A stretch of 64,000 nt of DNA from Streptomyces sp. NBC_01481 (GTDB taxonomy: Bacteria; Actinomycetota; Actinomycetes; Streptomycetales; Streptomycetaceae): contig NZ_JAPEPT010000003.1 in the NCBI RefSeq assembly GCF_026339995.1, positions 1,054,001 to 1,118,000 of the forward strand. Reading direction: 5' to 3'. How positions within the stretch are numbered: position 1 is the first letter of the stretch; each line of letters begins with the position of its first letter. This document shows positions 33,732-42,600 of the stretch, one piece after another. The position numbers and the translations under genes are program-made. The notes beneath the pieces are model-generated. The model saw only the letters and a list, made by a program, of their open reading frames with translations, did not search any database and had not been told where the DNA came from.

Positions 33732-34628
33732 ATGGTCATGCGAGCCCACATTGGTGATCAACTCGTGGTGGAAAGCCCGACCACGGGCTCGACCCGGCGG
33801 GACGGCGAGATCGTCGGACTCCACCACGATGACGGCACGCCTCCCTACGACGTCCGCTGGTCCGACACCGAACAGATCACGCTGGTTTTCCCGGGCCCCG
33901 ACGCGCATGTCCGGCACAGTGAGCACAGGCTGGAGAGCCTTCGGCAGGTGTCCCGCCGGGGGACCGACGACACGACCCGGCGAGCCCCTGACCCCGGCGA
34001 CATCGGACGGCGCGTGGCCCTCGAACGAAAGCGCCAGGGACTGACCCGTACGGAAGCGGCTCGCCGCGCCAGAATCGCCCCGGAATACCTGAGGTATCTC
34101 GAGGAGCGGTCGGCCCACCCGAGCCCGGCGACTCTCATCAGGCTGGCCGACGCCCTGGGGACGGGTGTCGCCGACCTGCGGGGAGGCGGGGTGGACCTGC
34201 CTCCCGGACAGGGACATGCGCTCCGCCACCCCATGCTGGAGGACCTCACCGCCGAAGAATGCCGCGCCCGCCTCTCCACGCACGGCGTCGGACGTGTCGC
34301 GGTGTCGACGCCCGACGGCCCGGCGGTGGTTCCGGTGAACTACGAGGTCATCGACGATGCGATCGTCTTCAGGACCGCCCCTGGCTCCGATGCGGCAGCG
34401 GCTGTGGGAGCAGACGTCGCCTTCGAGGTGGACCATGTGGACGAGGCCATGAGCCAGGGCTGGAGTGTGCTCGCCGTCGGCCCCGCACAGGCGGTTACCG
34501 AGCCCGACGCGATGCGGCAGCTGGCCGAGCGGGCCCACACCGATCCCTGGGCAGGTGAACGCGACCTGTGGGTGTCGATCCGGCCCACGCGCCTCACGGG
34601 TCGCCGCATCACCAGGTCCGACAGGTGA
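33732..34628 (+). CDS. DUF1918 - HTH (XRE) - pyridoxamine-oxidase-fold fusion protein
   Basis: Protein of 298 residues with three parts: an N-terminal DUF1918 beta barrel (HIGDQLVVES to FPGPDAHVRH), an XRE-type helix-turn-helix (about 92-150, with IGRRVALERKRQGLTRTEAA), and a C-terminal split-barrel flavin-binding domain (about 165-285, GVGRVAVSTPDGPAVVPVNY). Such flavin-fold HTH proteins are common in Streptomyces next to dormancy-type genes; the barrel may sense redox or a flavin. The start is uncertain among GTG 33729, ATG 33732 and ATG 33738; the last best matches the family but has wide spacing to GGAAGG. It stands alone on the plus strand. Confidence 0.85.
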   Translation: MVMRAHIGDQLVVESPTTGSTRRDGEIVGLHHDDGTPPYDVRWSDTEQITLVFPGPDAHVRHSEHRLESLRQVSRRGTDDTTRRAPDPGDIGRRVALERKRQGLTRTEAARRARIAPEYLRYLEERSAHPSPATLIRLADALGTGVADLRGGGVDLPPGQGHALRHPMLEDLTAEECRARLSTHGVGRVAVSTPDGPAVVPVNYEVIDDAIVFRTAPGSDAAAAVGADVAFEVDHVDEAMSQGWSVLAVGPAQAVTEPDAMRQLAERAHTDPWAGERDLWVSIRPTRLTGRRITRSDR

Positions 34629-34704
34629 CTGTCCGCGCCCTCCAAGAGGCCGTTGGCGCTCCCCGGGCCGGACGCCTTCCCGGCTCCGCGCCGACCCGCG
34701 GCTC

Positions 34705-35577
34705 TCAAGCGTGCGGAACCACCGCGACGGGGCAGGTCGCATGGTGGAGGGCCGCATGGGCGACGGACCCGATGCGCGTACCGATGGCGGAGCGGCGTAC
34801 GCGGCGGCCCACAACGAGCAACCGCGCACGAGAGGCGGCCGACAGGAGGACCTCCCCCGCGCTCCCGATTTCGACATGCTCGATCACCGGCACGTCGGGA
34901 AAACGCTCGCGCCAGGGGGCGAGCGCCTGCTCCAGTGCCTTCTTCTCGAAGGGTTCCAGCCCCCCTGCCTCGTCGGCCAGGTACATCGAACCAGGGCTGT
35001 AGGCGAAGACGGGCGGCAGACTCCAGGCCCGCACCGCTCGCACCGTCGCTCCCCGTACTGCCGCGGCCTCGAAGGCGAATCCCAGCACCGCGTCGCTGTC
35101 CTCCGCCCCGCCCTGCTGCCCTACGACGATCTCAGCGCCCTCCGGCTCGCCCGCGTCCTCCGCGTGGGCCCGGACCGAGACCACGGGACGTGTGGCGGCA
35201 GCGATCACCTGCTGACCGTACGAGCCGAGCATGAAGCCGACGAGGGCGCCGTGCCCTCGCGATCCCAGTACCAGCATCTCGGCTTGCTCGTTCGCCGCGA
35301 GCAGCGCGGCGACCGCGGTGTCGGGCACCACCTCGGCGGACACCGGCAAGTCCGGGTACCGGCCGGCCAGTTGCGTCTCGGCTTCCCGTACGACGGCGTT
35401 GGCCGATTGCGTCTGCGCGTCCCTGTCCTGCACCACGGGCACGTCGATGGTTTGCCAGAGCCAGGCGTGCACGATCCGGAGCGGCAGCCCCCGAATTGTC
35501 GCTTCGCGGGCTGCCCAGGCGGCCGCGGCCAGGCTTTCCGGGGATCCGTCCACTCCTACAGCGATCGCGCGGGTCAT
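34705..35577 (-). CDS. Tandem universal stress protein
   Basis: Protein of 290 residues with two UspA domains. Each begins with a strand like AVGVDGSPESLAAAAWAARE or IVVGQQGGAEDSDAVLGFAF and ends with an ATP-binding loop: LGSRGHGALVGFMLGSYGQQ in the first, VVGRRVRRSAIGTRIGSVAH in the second. The double form is the one controlled by DosR-type regulators in actinomycetes. The start at 35577 has GGAGG seven bases upstream, a clear initiation site, although the reading frame extends upstream without a stop into an FkbM methyltransferase. A DevR-type palindrome lies 88-103 bases upstream. It probably acts in survival under low oxygen or starvation. Confidence 0.9.
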   Translation of the reverse strand: MTRAIAVGVDGSPESLAAAAWAAREATIRGLPLRIVHAWLWQTIDVPVVQDRDAQTQSANAVVREAETQLAGRYPDLPVSAEVVPDTAVAALLAANEQAEMLVLGSRGHGALVGFMLGSYGQQVIAAATRPVVSVRAHAEDAGEPEGAEIVVGQQGGAEDSDAVLGFAFEAAAVRGATVRAVRAWSLPPVFAYSPGSMYLADEAGGLEPFEKKALEQALAPWRERFPDVPVIEHVEIGSAGEVLLSAASRARLLVVGRRVRRSAIGTRIGSVAHAALHHATCPVAVVPHA

Positions 35578-36492
35578 GGGGCTGCCTCCGTGCTCGGTGG
35601 GCGGCACGGTCACGCGGACCGGCCTCTGTCCCCTCAGCATCGCCGAACCGGGGGCAGCCGGCAGAGGGCCGGTCGGCCCAACATCGGTACCCGTTCGGCC
35701 GCCACGGCCCCGGCCCGCCGCCTCCGCGCCGCCCGGCCGCCGGGATCCGTGGAGGAAGAGCACCGAGTTGACGTACCGCCGCCGGAAGGGGCTCAGGCTG
35801 CGGCGCAGCAGTCCGTGCTCGGCGACGTGTGCCGTCAGCAACTGCTGGCCCGGCAGGTCGAACTCGGACAGCGGCAGCCAGTCGCGGCCCGGCAGCACCC
35901 AGCCCCGGTAGCCGTGGTGGGCGAGCCGGTTCAGTACCGGGTCCACCGGTCCGATCCGGGCCTCCAGCTCGACGAACAGCGCCGGGCGGTCACGGACCAG
36001 GATCTCCTCGGCGCCGCGCAGCACGTCCAGCTCGCTGCCGTCCACATCGATCTTGATCAGGGTGACGCCTGTCAGGCCGAGACTGTCGATGCGGACGCAC
36101 GGTACTGGTATCGACCTGCTGTGGATGTCTCTGCGGACGAGTGAGGAGACACCGCGGTTGCCGCGGTCGCCCGCCGGCAGCCACAGGTGCGCCGTGCCGC
36201 CGTCGTGGTCCGTGGCAGCCGCGTTCACCACGTCGACATGAGCCGGTGTGGTGGCGGCCAGCACGCGGGCGAGGTGGGGCACCGGCTCGATCACCACCAC
36301 CCGGTCGGCCCGCCGGGCCAGCCGCCGGGACCACGGGCCGTACCAGCCGCCGACATCCACCGCCGTGCCGCCGCCCGGGCAGAAGTCCGCCAGCCGCCGC
36401 AGCTCCGGCTCGTACCGCGGATACAGCAGAGCGACGCCCGTGGCGATCAGCGCGGGCGGCAGACGAGGGGCGATCCGGGCGGCCAGTGTCAT
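34705..36492 (-). CDS. FkbM-type methyltransferase reading in frame into the universal stress protein
   Basis: The frame from 36492 codes for a methyltransferase of about 250 residues (motif I VDVGGWYGPW at 45-54, then VVIEPVPHL, and IKIDVDGSELDVLRG, which is the FkbM mark). It then continues, without any stop, through a low-complexity linker into the universal stress protein, giving 595 codons. The linker (residues about 252-305) looks like translated intergenic DNA: it spans the DevR box and the ribosome-binding site of the stress gene. So either a natural fusion or a lost stop codon is present. The ATG overlaps the stop of the upstream Trm112-like gene. It belongs to the envelope-glycan cluster and probably O-methylates a sugar. 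Confidence 0.78.
   Translation of the reverse strand: MTLAARIAPRLPPALIATGVALLYPRYEPELRRLADFCPGGGTAVDVGGWYGPWSRRLARRADRVVVIEPVPHLARVLAATTPAHVDVVNAAATDHDGGTAHLWLPAGDRGNRGVSSLVRRDIHSRSIPVPCVRIDSLGLTGVTLIKIDVDGSELDVLRGAEEILVRDRPALFVELEARIGPVDPVLNRLAHHGYRGWVLPGRDWLPLSEFDLPGQQLLTAHVAEHGLLRRSLSPFRRRYVNSVLFLHGSRRPGGAEAAGRGRGGRTGTDVGPTGPLPAAPGSAMLRGQRPVRVTVPPTEHGGSPMTRAIAVGVDGSPESLAAAAWAAREATIRGLPLRIVHAWLWQTIDVPVVQDRDAQTQSANAVVREAETQLAGRYPDLPVSAEVVPDTAVAALLAANEQAEMLVLGSRGHGALVGFMLGSYGQQVIAAATRPVVSVRAHAEDAGEPEGAEIVVGQQGGAEDSDAVLGFAFEAAAVRGATVRAVRAWSLPPVFAYSPGSMYLADEAGGLEPFEKKALEQALAPWRERFPDVPVIEHVEIGSAGEVLLSAASRARLLVVGRRVRRSAIGTRIGSVAHAALHHATCPVAVVPHA
35665..35680. promoter_or_regulatory. DevR-type box upstream of the universal stress gene, inside the FkbM frame
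   Basis: AGGGCCGGTCGGCCCA is a palindrome with a single end mismatch, matching the box at 31753-31768. It lies 88 bases before the stress-protein start and inside the 3' end of the open frame running from the methyltransferase. Confidence 0.6.
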
Positions 36493-36698
36493 GGACCGAT
36501 CCGCCTGAGGATCCGCTCGTGCTCATCGTCGGGCACCCGCGTTCCCGAGGAGGGAAGCAGCTGGGGGATCCCGTCGATGATCGGATAGCGCCGGTGCAGC
36601 CGCGGGTTGTAGAGGACCTCCTCGGGCAGAAGCAGCGTCAGCTGTCCCTTGTCGATCGGGCAGGCGATGATCCGGAGCAGCGGATCGTCAGGCTTCAT
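36489..36698 (-). CDS. Trm112-family small protein
   Basis: Protein of 69 residues from the ATG at 36698 (a longer frame opens at 36734 with a poorer start). It begins PLLRIIACPIDKGQL and ends RYPIIDGIPQLLP, the pattern of UPF0434/Trm112 proteins. The usual second cysteine of the zinc pair is not seen, leaving only Cys22-like CPID. In this family such proteins act as small partners that stabilise methyltransferases. That fits its position, overlapping the FkbM methyltransferase by four bases and the membrane protein gene by eleven. A partner role for the adjacent enzyme is inference. Confidence 0.82.
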   Translation of the reverse strand: MKPDDPLLRIIACPIDKGQLTLLLPEEVLYNPRLHRRYPIIDGIPQLLPSSGTRVPDDEHERILRRIGP

Positions 36699-37596
36699 GG
36701 GCCAACTCCTTTGTCGGCGTGGGTGGTTCGTCATGACGTGGAAGCATCAGCAGGACACAGACGGCGAGCGCCGTGCCGCCGAGCCGCAGGGCGAGCCGCA
36801 GCGGGTCTTCGGGCAGGGACTCGCCGAAGACGAATGTGCCCAGCGCGGCCGTGAACAGGCAGGTGACGGTCGTGCACACGGGCACGATCAGCGAGGCACG
36901 GCAGCGCTGCAGCGCGGTCTGGGACAGGATCAGGCCGGTGACTCCCGTGAAGATCAGGATGTAGGGATACGGGGACTTCAGCAGGCCGAAGGCCGCGCCC
37001 TGGACCCCGCGGGTCGTCAGATGGCCGGAGACGCCCTTGATGGCGAGAGAGCTGACTCCGTACAACAGCCCGACGGCAACGCCGTATTCGACGCCCGCGG
37101 TGGGCAGCCGGTGACGGCGGCGCGCCCTGCGTTCCACGGACCGGTAGAGCCACAGCCCCGCCGCGAGCGCGGGCAGGCAGATCAGCAGCACACGGCCGTA
37201 CGAGGCATGGCCGCCCACGGAGTCGGAGTGCTGGAGGGAGGCCACGACCATCAGCAGCGCGAGGGTGATCACGACCACGCTCCGTCGCTCGCGGCCGCTG
37301 GGGCGCTCGCCCAGAACGACCGAGGAGAGCAGAAGCAGCAGGACGAGACCGGAGACGAAGATGCCCTGCGCGGCCGCGATGGGAAGGGTGCGGTAGACGG
37401 CGAGCTGCGCGGCGAAGCCCGCGGCGAGCGCGAACGAACCGCCCAGCCACAACGGGCTGCCGATGAGCAGGCGTACGACGCGCGCCGGTTGTCCGGTGTT
37501 CAGTCGCGGCAGGCCCGACAGAGCCCGCTTCTCCAGTACGAAGCCCGTGCTGTAGAAGACGTTGGCCAGCAGAGCGGATGCCACCCCCCACCACAT
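36688..37596 (-). CDS. EamA/DMT-type multi-pass membrane protein
   Basis: Protein of 302 residues with about nine or ten hydrophobic helices. The start at 37596 opens directly into the first one (MWWGVASALLANVFYSTGF). Pattern and length match drug/metabolite-transporter-like proteins, with two repeats of about five helices. Within the envelope-glycan cluster a flippase-like or lipid-carrier role would make sense, but the substrate is unknown. The end runs PTKELAHEA. It overlaps the Trm112-like gene by eleven bases and follows the methyltransferase gene by four bases, so it belongs to the same transcript. Confidence 0.82.
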   Translation of the reverse strand: MWWGVASALLANVFYSTGFVLEKRALSGLPRLNTGQPARVVRLLIGSPLWLGGSFALAAGFAAQLAVYRTLPIAAAQGIFVSGLVLLLLLSSVVLGERPSGRERRSVVVITLALLMVVASLQHSDSVGGHASYGRVLLICLPALAAGLWLYRSVERRARRRHRLPTAGVEYGVAVGLLYGVSSLAIKGVSGHLTTRGVQGAAFGLLKSPYPYILIFTGVTGLILSQTALQRCRASLIVPVCTTVTCLFTAALGTFVFGESLPEDPLRLALRLGGTALAVCVLLMLPRHDEPPTPTKELAHEA

Positions 37597-37600
37597 GGCG

Positions 37601-38320
37601 CTACACCCGCCTGGCGTGCACCAGGAGGATGGAGGCCAAAGACGGCGCGGCACAGGCGGCACGGTCCACCGGGCGCAGGGGGCGCGGCACGCCGTGGAAG
37701 GGCGCGCCGGTCAGGGTGACCACCTCGAAGCCCGCGGCGGTCAGGAATTCCCGCAGCGCACGGGCCGTGAACAGGCGCAGATGGCCCACCACTTGGGAAC
37801 CGGGGCGGCCGTGGATGCCGCGCAGGCTGACCTCGGAGAACACGGGCTGCACCCCGAGGGCCAGCAGCACCCGGTTGTACCAGGCGGCCAGGTTCGGGGT
37901 GGAGAGCATCAGATGACCGCCCGGTTTGAGGATGCGGCGCAGCTCGTCCAGGGCGCTGTCGGGATCCACCAGATGCTCGATGACCTCGCTGAAGAGCACG
38001 GCGTCGGCGGTCGCGTCGCCCAACGGCAGTCCGCCCGAGGTCAGTTCACCCCGCACGACATCGTTCATCCGGGTGGCGGCCCGGCGCAGCGCGTCCTGGG
38101 ACCAGTCGATACCGACGATCCTGTGATCGCCGAGCAGCGGACCCGCGGTGGCGGCCGCGGAGCCGTCACCGCAGCCGACGTCCACGACGACGCAGGGCTC
38201 GGCGGGCAGCACCCGGGCCAGCATCACCGCCTGCCGGCGGCTGCGCTCGTCCCCGGAGGCGACGGGGACGGCCGGGTTCTCGTAGAACTCGCGCAGTCCC
38301 GCCGGGAGAGTTCCCGTCAC
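37601..38320 (-). CDS. Class I SAM-dependent methyltransferase
   Basis: Protein of 239 residues with the Methyltransf_11-like fold: motif I VVVDVGCGDGSAA (about 44-56), then GIDWSQDAL, an acidic strand AVLFSEVIEHL, and LKPGGHLMLSTPN after it. The C-terminal third is specific to the group. No membrane segment is seen. It lies between an acyltransferase-fold gene (ATGA overlap) and a membrane transporter gene. A modification of the glycan or lipid made by the cluster is likely, though the acceptor is not readable. Confidence 0.88.
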   Translation of the reverse strand: MTGTLPAGLREFYENPAVPVASGDERSRRQAVMLARVLPAEPCVVVDVGCGDGSAAATAGPLLGDHRIVGIDWSQDALRRAATRMNDVVRGELTSGGLPLGDATADAVLFSEVIEHLVDPDSALDELRRILKPGGHLMLSTPNLAAWYNRVLLALGVQPVFSEVSLRGIHGRPGSQVVGHLRLFTARALREFLTAAGFEVVTLTGAPFHGVPRPLRPVDRAACAAPSLASILLVHARRV

Positions 38321-39663
38321 GGCCCGTCACCTCCTGAATCGGCCGACAGGTCCGTCATGGCCGCCAGATACTCCGTGAAGAAGTCGCACAGTCGCCTGCC
38401 CGCCGCGTCGTCGAGGAGCGCGCGCGACCAGCGCAGTGCCAGATGCAGCCGTCCGCCCGTGCTGGCGGTGGTCACGGTCAGCCCGCGCGGCATCGAGGCT
38501 GGAGCCGAGAACCAGACGGCCTCGGCGCGGCCCGCCTCGGCGAAGTCCAGTGGATACGAGATGCGTCCGATGTTGCTGAGCAGAGTCGTCGAGGTCCAGG
38601 GTGCGGCAGCCCGCCGCAGGCCACGGGTCAGGGCGGCCCTCATCCCGACGGGCACGGCGGGTGCGGTGAGGAGGGCGGCGGCATGGCCGAGTTGAGGGCG
38701 GGGCGCCGACTTGAGGGCGTGGGTGCGTTCCGCGGTGCGGTGCAGCAGCGCGGCGAGAGCGTCGGGGCCGGGCTCGGGCGCGTACTCCCTCGCCGCGAAT
38801 CCGACCTCGACGAGACGTGTGCCGTTTCCGATGGGCATCTCGGCACCGCGGGGCCGTTCGTCGATGGGCATGGTGATACGCATGGGGCGCGGCGGGACAT
38901 CGTGCAGCCGGTTCCAGCGGGCGATCATCAGGCAGGTGGCGACGAGGAGTTGATCGTTGACGGTGTAGCCGGCTCCGGCCGGCCGGCCCGGCACCGGCAG
39001 TTCGGCCAGCAGCAGGCCGTTGCCGCCGCGTCCCCGGGCGTCGGTTGCCGGTGCGACACGAGCGGGCCGGGCAGCGCCGCCGCCGGTGCGGGCGGGCGGC
39101 GGCCCGGGCCGCCCGGGCGCTGCGACGGAACTGCGTACGGGAGAGAGGGCGCCGCCGTACAACTCGGCGGCGGTGGCCAGCACCCGCAGACACGCCGGCC
39201 CGTCCAGGGCGGTGTGGTTGAGCGTCAGAAGCAGGACACACGAGCCGCCCGCCGGCGAGGGCCTGACCACCTCCAGCCGGACGGGCGGGGAAACGGACAG
39301 CGGCGGAGCCTCGGCCAGCGCTCTGGCCCTGGCCCGCTCCAGCGCGCCGGGCCCCGGCTCCGGGAAGCGAGTCGGATCCACGTCCGGGGTGCCCGTCAGC
39401 TCCCATTCGTAGCGCCGCCGATACCAGGGGCGGGGTGCCTCGCGGACCAGAATGCGCGGGTGTCTGCGCAAGGCCTCGCCGAACGCGGCCCGAAGCCGCT
39501 CCGGATCCGGCTGCCGGGGCAGGTGCACCTCGATGTGTACGGTCTCGGGCTCGTCCTCGCGCACACAGTGCCGGGAGATCTCGTCGACGACCGGAAACGG
39601 AATCCGGCCCGAAGCAGCGGGCTCGGCCGGTGGCCCCGGCCGCGCGGGTTGCAGAGCGGTCAT
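38317..39663 (-). CDS. Condensation-fold (WS/DGAT, PapA-like) acyltransferase
   Basis: Protein of 448 residues with the acyl-CoA-dependent acyltransferase/condensation fold. The HHxxxDG motif appears as NHTALDG (149-155), keeping the catalytic second histidine and the DG. The first half (DEISRHCVREDEPETVHIEV) and the later segment STTLLSNIGRISYP follow the pattern of condensation-domain proteins, including the DFGWG-like end region in degenerate form. It probably transfers an acyl chain to a sugar or lipid made by neighbouring enzymes. The ATG overlaps the stop of the large transferase gene by four bases (ATGA), kept despite a miniature element inserted upstream. Confidence 0.83.
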   Translation of the reverse strand: MTALQPARPGPPAEPAASGRIPFPVVDEISRHCVREDEPETVHIEVHLPRQPDPERLRAAFGEALRRHPRILVREAPRPWYRRRYEWELTGTPDVDPTRFPEPGPGALERARARALAEAPPLSVSPPVRLEVVRPSPAGGSCVLLLTLNHTALDGPACLRVLATAAELYGGALSPVRSSVAAPGRPGPPPARTGGGAARPARVAPATDARGRGGNGLLLAELPVPGRPAGAGYTVNDQLLVATCLMIARWNRLHDVPPRPMRITMPIDERPRGAEMPIGNGTRLVEVGFAAREYAPEPGPDALAALLHRTAERTHALKSAPRPQLGHAAALLTAPAVPVGMRAALTRGLRRAAAPWTSTTLLSNIGRISYPLDFAEAGRAEAVWFSAPASMPRGLTVTTASTGGRLHLALRWSRALLDDAAGRRLCDFFTEYLAAMTDLSADSGGDGP

Positions 39664-42600
39664 CGCGGCGGAGCCTCCCTTAGGTCCTGTCCGGTCGATC
39701 TTGCCGGGCTCGCGGGCCCTGGCACGGCACCTCGCCGCGTTGTCGTCAGTCGCCTACGCTCCGCGTGGGCTCCATCCTCCGCCTTGCGATGCACCACGCC
39801 AGACCCCGCTCCCTGATCCGGCCTGATCGACCGGACAGGACCTAGGTCGATCGGTGCGCTGCCGGGCGGATCGGGGCGGGGCGCCGGGGCCGGATCGGGG
39901 TGCCCGGCAGGGCCGTTCGCCGACCGCACCCGCTGCGGCAGGGGCGGCGGATCCGGATCCACCGCGCCCGATGTGCGCTCGCGCGTGCGCCGGTCCACGG
40001 TGACCACCGCCGCGCACAGCGCGATGAGCGCCAGGAGTTGGGCCGCCGGACCGAACGCGCCCCGCCCGGCCGAGACCGGATCGCCCGCCTGCGTCGCCGC
40101 CGCGATCCCGGCGCCCGCCATCGCCACCAGGGCGATCGGCACCAGCAGGGAGTGCCGCAGACGGGCAACCACCGCCAGCGCGGGGACGATCAGCGCGAAG
40201 GGACCCGCCACGACCGCGACCACAAGGGTCAGCGCGACCAGGCCCAGCACCCACCCGGGCTCCGGCGGGGTCATCACCGCGGCGGCCGGGGTGGCGCTCC
40301 GGCGGCGTACGAGTGCGAGAGCCGCCAGCAGCGCCACCGCCACCGCACCGCCGATCATCCCGATGTCGTAGAGCAGCACCGGCTCGTACTCCAACTCGAC
40401 CGTGCCGCCCGCGCCCGCGGGAATCAGCCAGGCCTGCTGCCAGCCGTCGATCCGCAGCGGGATCAGCGTCTTGCCGTTCAGGGTGGCTTTCCAGCCGTCG
40501 TTGGCGTTCTCGTACATCTGGAGGTACGCGGCCTCGCCCCCGCCGACGGTCACGGACCGCCGGTCGCCGCGCCAGTCGACCGCGGACGCCTCCCGCTGGT
40601 CGCTGACGGCGGGTGGCCGCAGCTCGCCGCGGGTCAGTGTGATGTCGGTGAGCGCGAGGGGACCTTCGTCGCCCGCCTCCACCTGGTGCAGCCCCCGGCC
40701 CAGCGGAAGAGTGCCCTGCTCAGTCCGGCAGAGCTTCACATCGACGGGCCTGCGCTCGGTCAGATCGCGCACCGTTCCCGACGCGCTCGTCGCGTGCAGT
40801 GTGCCGTCGACGGCGACGGGCGGACCCTGGCCGCACGGCACCGAGAACCTCAGCTCCGCGGCGGGCGGCGGTGTGCGCAGGTCGGCGAGTGCCGGTACGT
40901 AGACCTCGCTGAGGCCGACCGGCAACTGCATCCGGCTGTCGGCAACGGGGTTGTGGACGGTGAGCGGTGCCGCCCGGCTGACGGTGATGTCGAGCCCGTC
41001 GGTGGTGATCGGCTCGAAGCGGGCCAGGCCGTTCTCGTCGACCGCGGCCGTCACACCGCCGTTCGGCGTGCTGATCAGTATCTGCTCGGGCCGGGTGGAC
41101 AGGCCTCCCGCCGCCGCGAGGACGATCTTGTCGATGGTCTTCCGGCCGGGCCAGCGCAGATGGATGACCGGCCTGTCGCCCGCGATCCATGCGGTGGTCA
41201 GATCCTCGTCGACGAGATTGCGCGGGCTGAGGCCGTTGTCGAGCCGGCTGGTCGAGTCCGCGGTCGCCGTGATCCGTCGCCCCTGCCGCGGATCGGCGGC
41301 CGTGATGAGCCGGTCGAGCGCCTCGCCGGGCACCGGCAGCGCCTTGGCCGTGACGGCGAAGTCTCCGCCCCGGCCGACGCCGAACCGGCGGTGCAGCCCC
41401 TCCTCGGCGGAGACCGGCGAGAGGCCGCCCGGGTCGCTGCCGCGATGGAGCGAGAACACCTCGGCGCCCGCCTCGGTGTCGCCCGCGTCGGTGGGGAGCC
41501 GCAGCAGCCGGGTCACCTGGACGCCGGGGACCGAGACTTCGCTGAAGCCCGCGCCGCCCAGTCCGGCCTTGGGCGACTGGGCCGCCAGGACCGTGATCCT
41601 CAGCCAATTGGCCTGCCCCGCCGGCGCCTTGACGGGCTGCGGGTTGCCGTTCGGAGTCAGCGGGCTGTCCTCGGAGCCCTGGTCGGTCTCGACCCGTACG
41701 AGTGTGGGGGCGGCCCGCATGCCGTCGCCCGGCAGGGGAGTGAGCTGAAGCGACGCGGGGACGTCGGTGGGCGAGGAGAAGCCGATACGCAGCCACTGGC
41801 CCACGGCGTTCCCGGCGCTGCCCTCGGCCCACGCCGTCTCGGGGTTGCCGTCGAAGGCGTTCACCGGGTCGTACTGCGGCAGATGGAACAGCCAGTTGCC
41901 GCTGCTGGATGCGGTCACCGAGGCGGCGCCGCGCAGGACGGCCGTCGTCTGGTGTCCGGCGCCCCTGTTCGGCAGGATCTGCCGCGGCCGCTCGCCCGGA
42001 TCCTGCAGGCTCCCGGTGGGGTTCCGTTCGTCCGCGGTGTACGTGTACGAGGTGTTGCTGTTGACCAGTCCGAAGCGGGTGTCCGCGCGGCGCAGCCCGT
42101 CCGCGACGTACTGCGCCGCGGGCGTAGCGAGGCCCGGGTGGTTGTCGCCGGTGAGCACGGTGGGCCTGCCCCGCAGACTGGGATCGGCGGACAGTTGCAG
42201 CAGCGCTTCGGGGCCGCCGCTGACCACCGCGGTGTCGGCGATCGCCTGCAGACCGACCTGTCCGGGCCGCCGGGTATTGCCGGTCGGCTCGTAGATCTCG
42301 ACGGCCTGCATACGCGGGAAGATGCCCTGGACCTGCACGGGTGTGTCGCTCGGGATGCGGCCGCCGGTGAGCAGCGGGCCGAAACCGGTGACCCGCCGAT
42401 AGCCGGAGGCCTCCAGCGTGCGCTTCACGGTGATCGGCGGGACGTATCCGAGCTGGTCCGGGTCGAGGTCGTTGCGTACGACGACGAAGTAGAGGCCGGC
42501 GCGTGACAAGTAGTCGCGCAGGCCCGGTACTTCGCCGCCACTCATGAGCGCCTGGTCCACCGCGTCCATCGCACGCCGTGAGCCGGGCGTGCCGAGGGGC

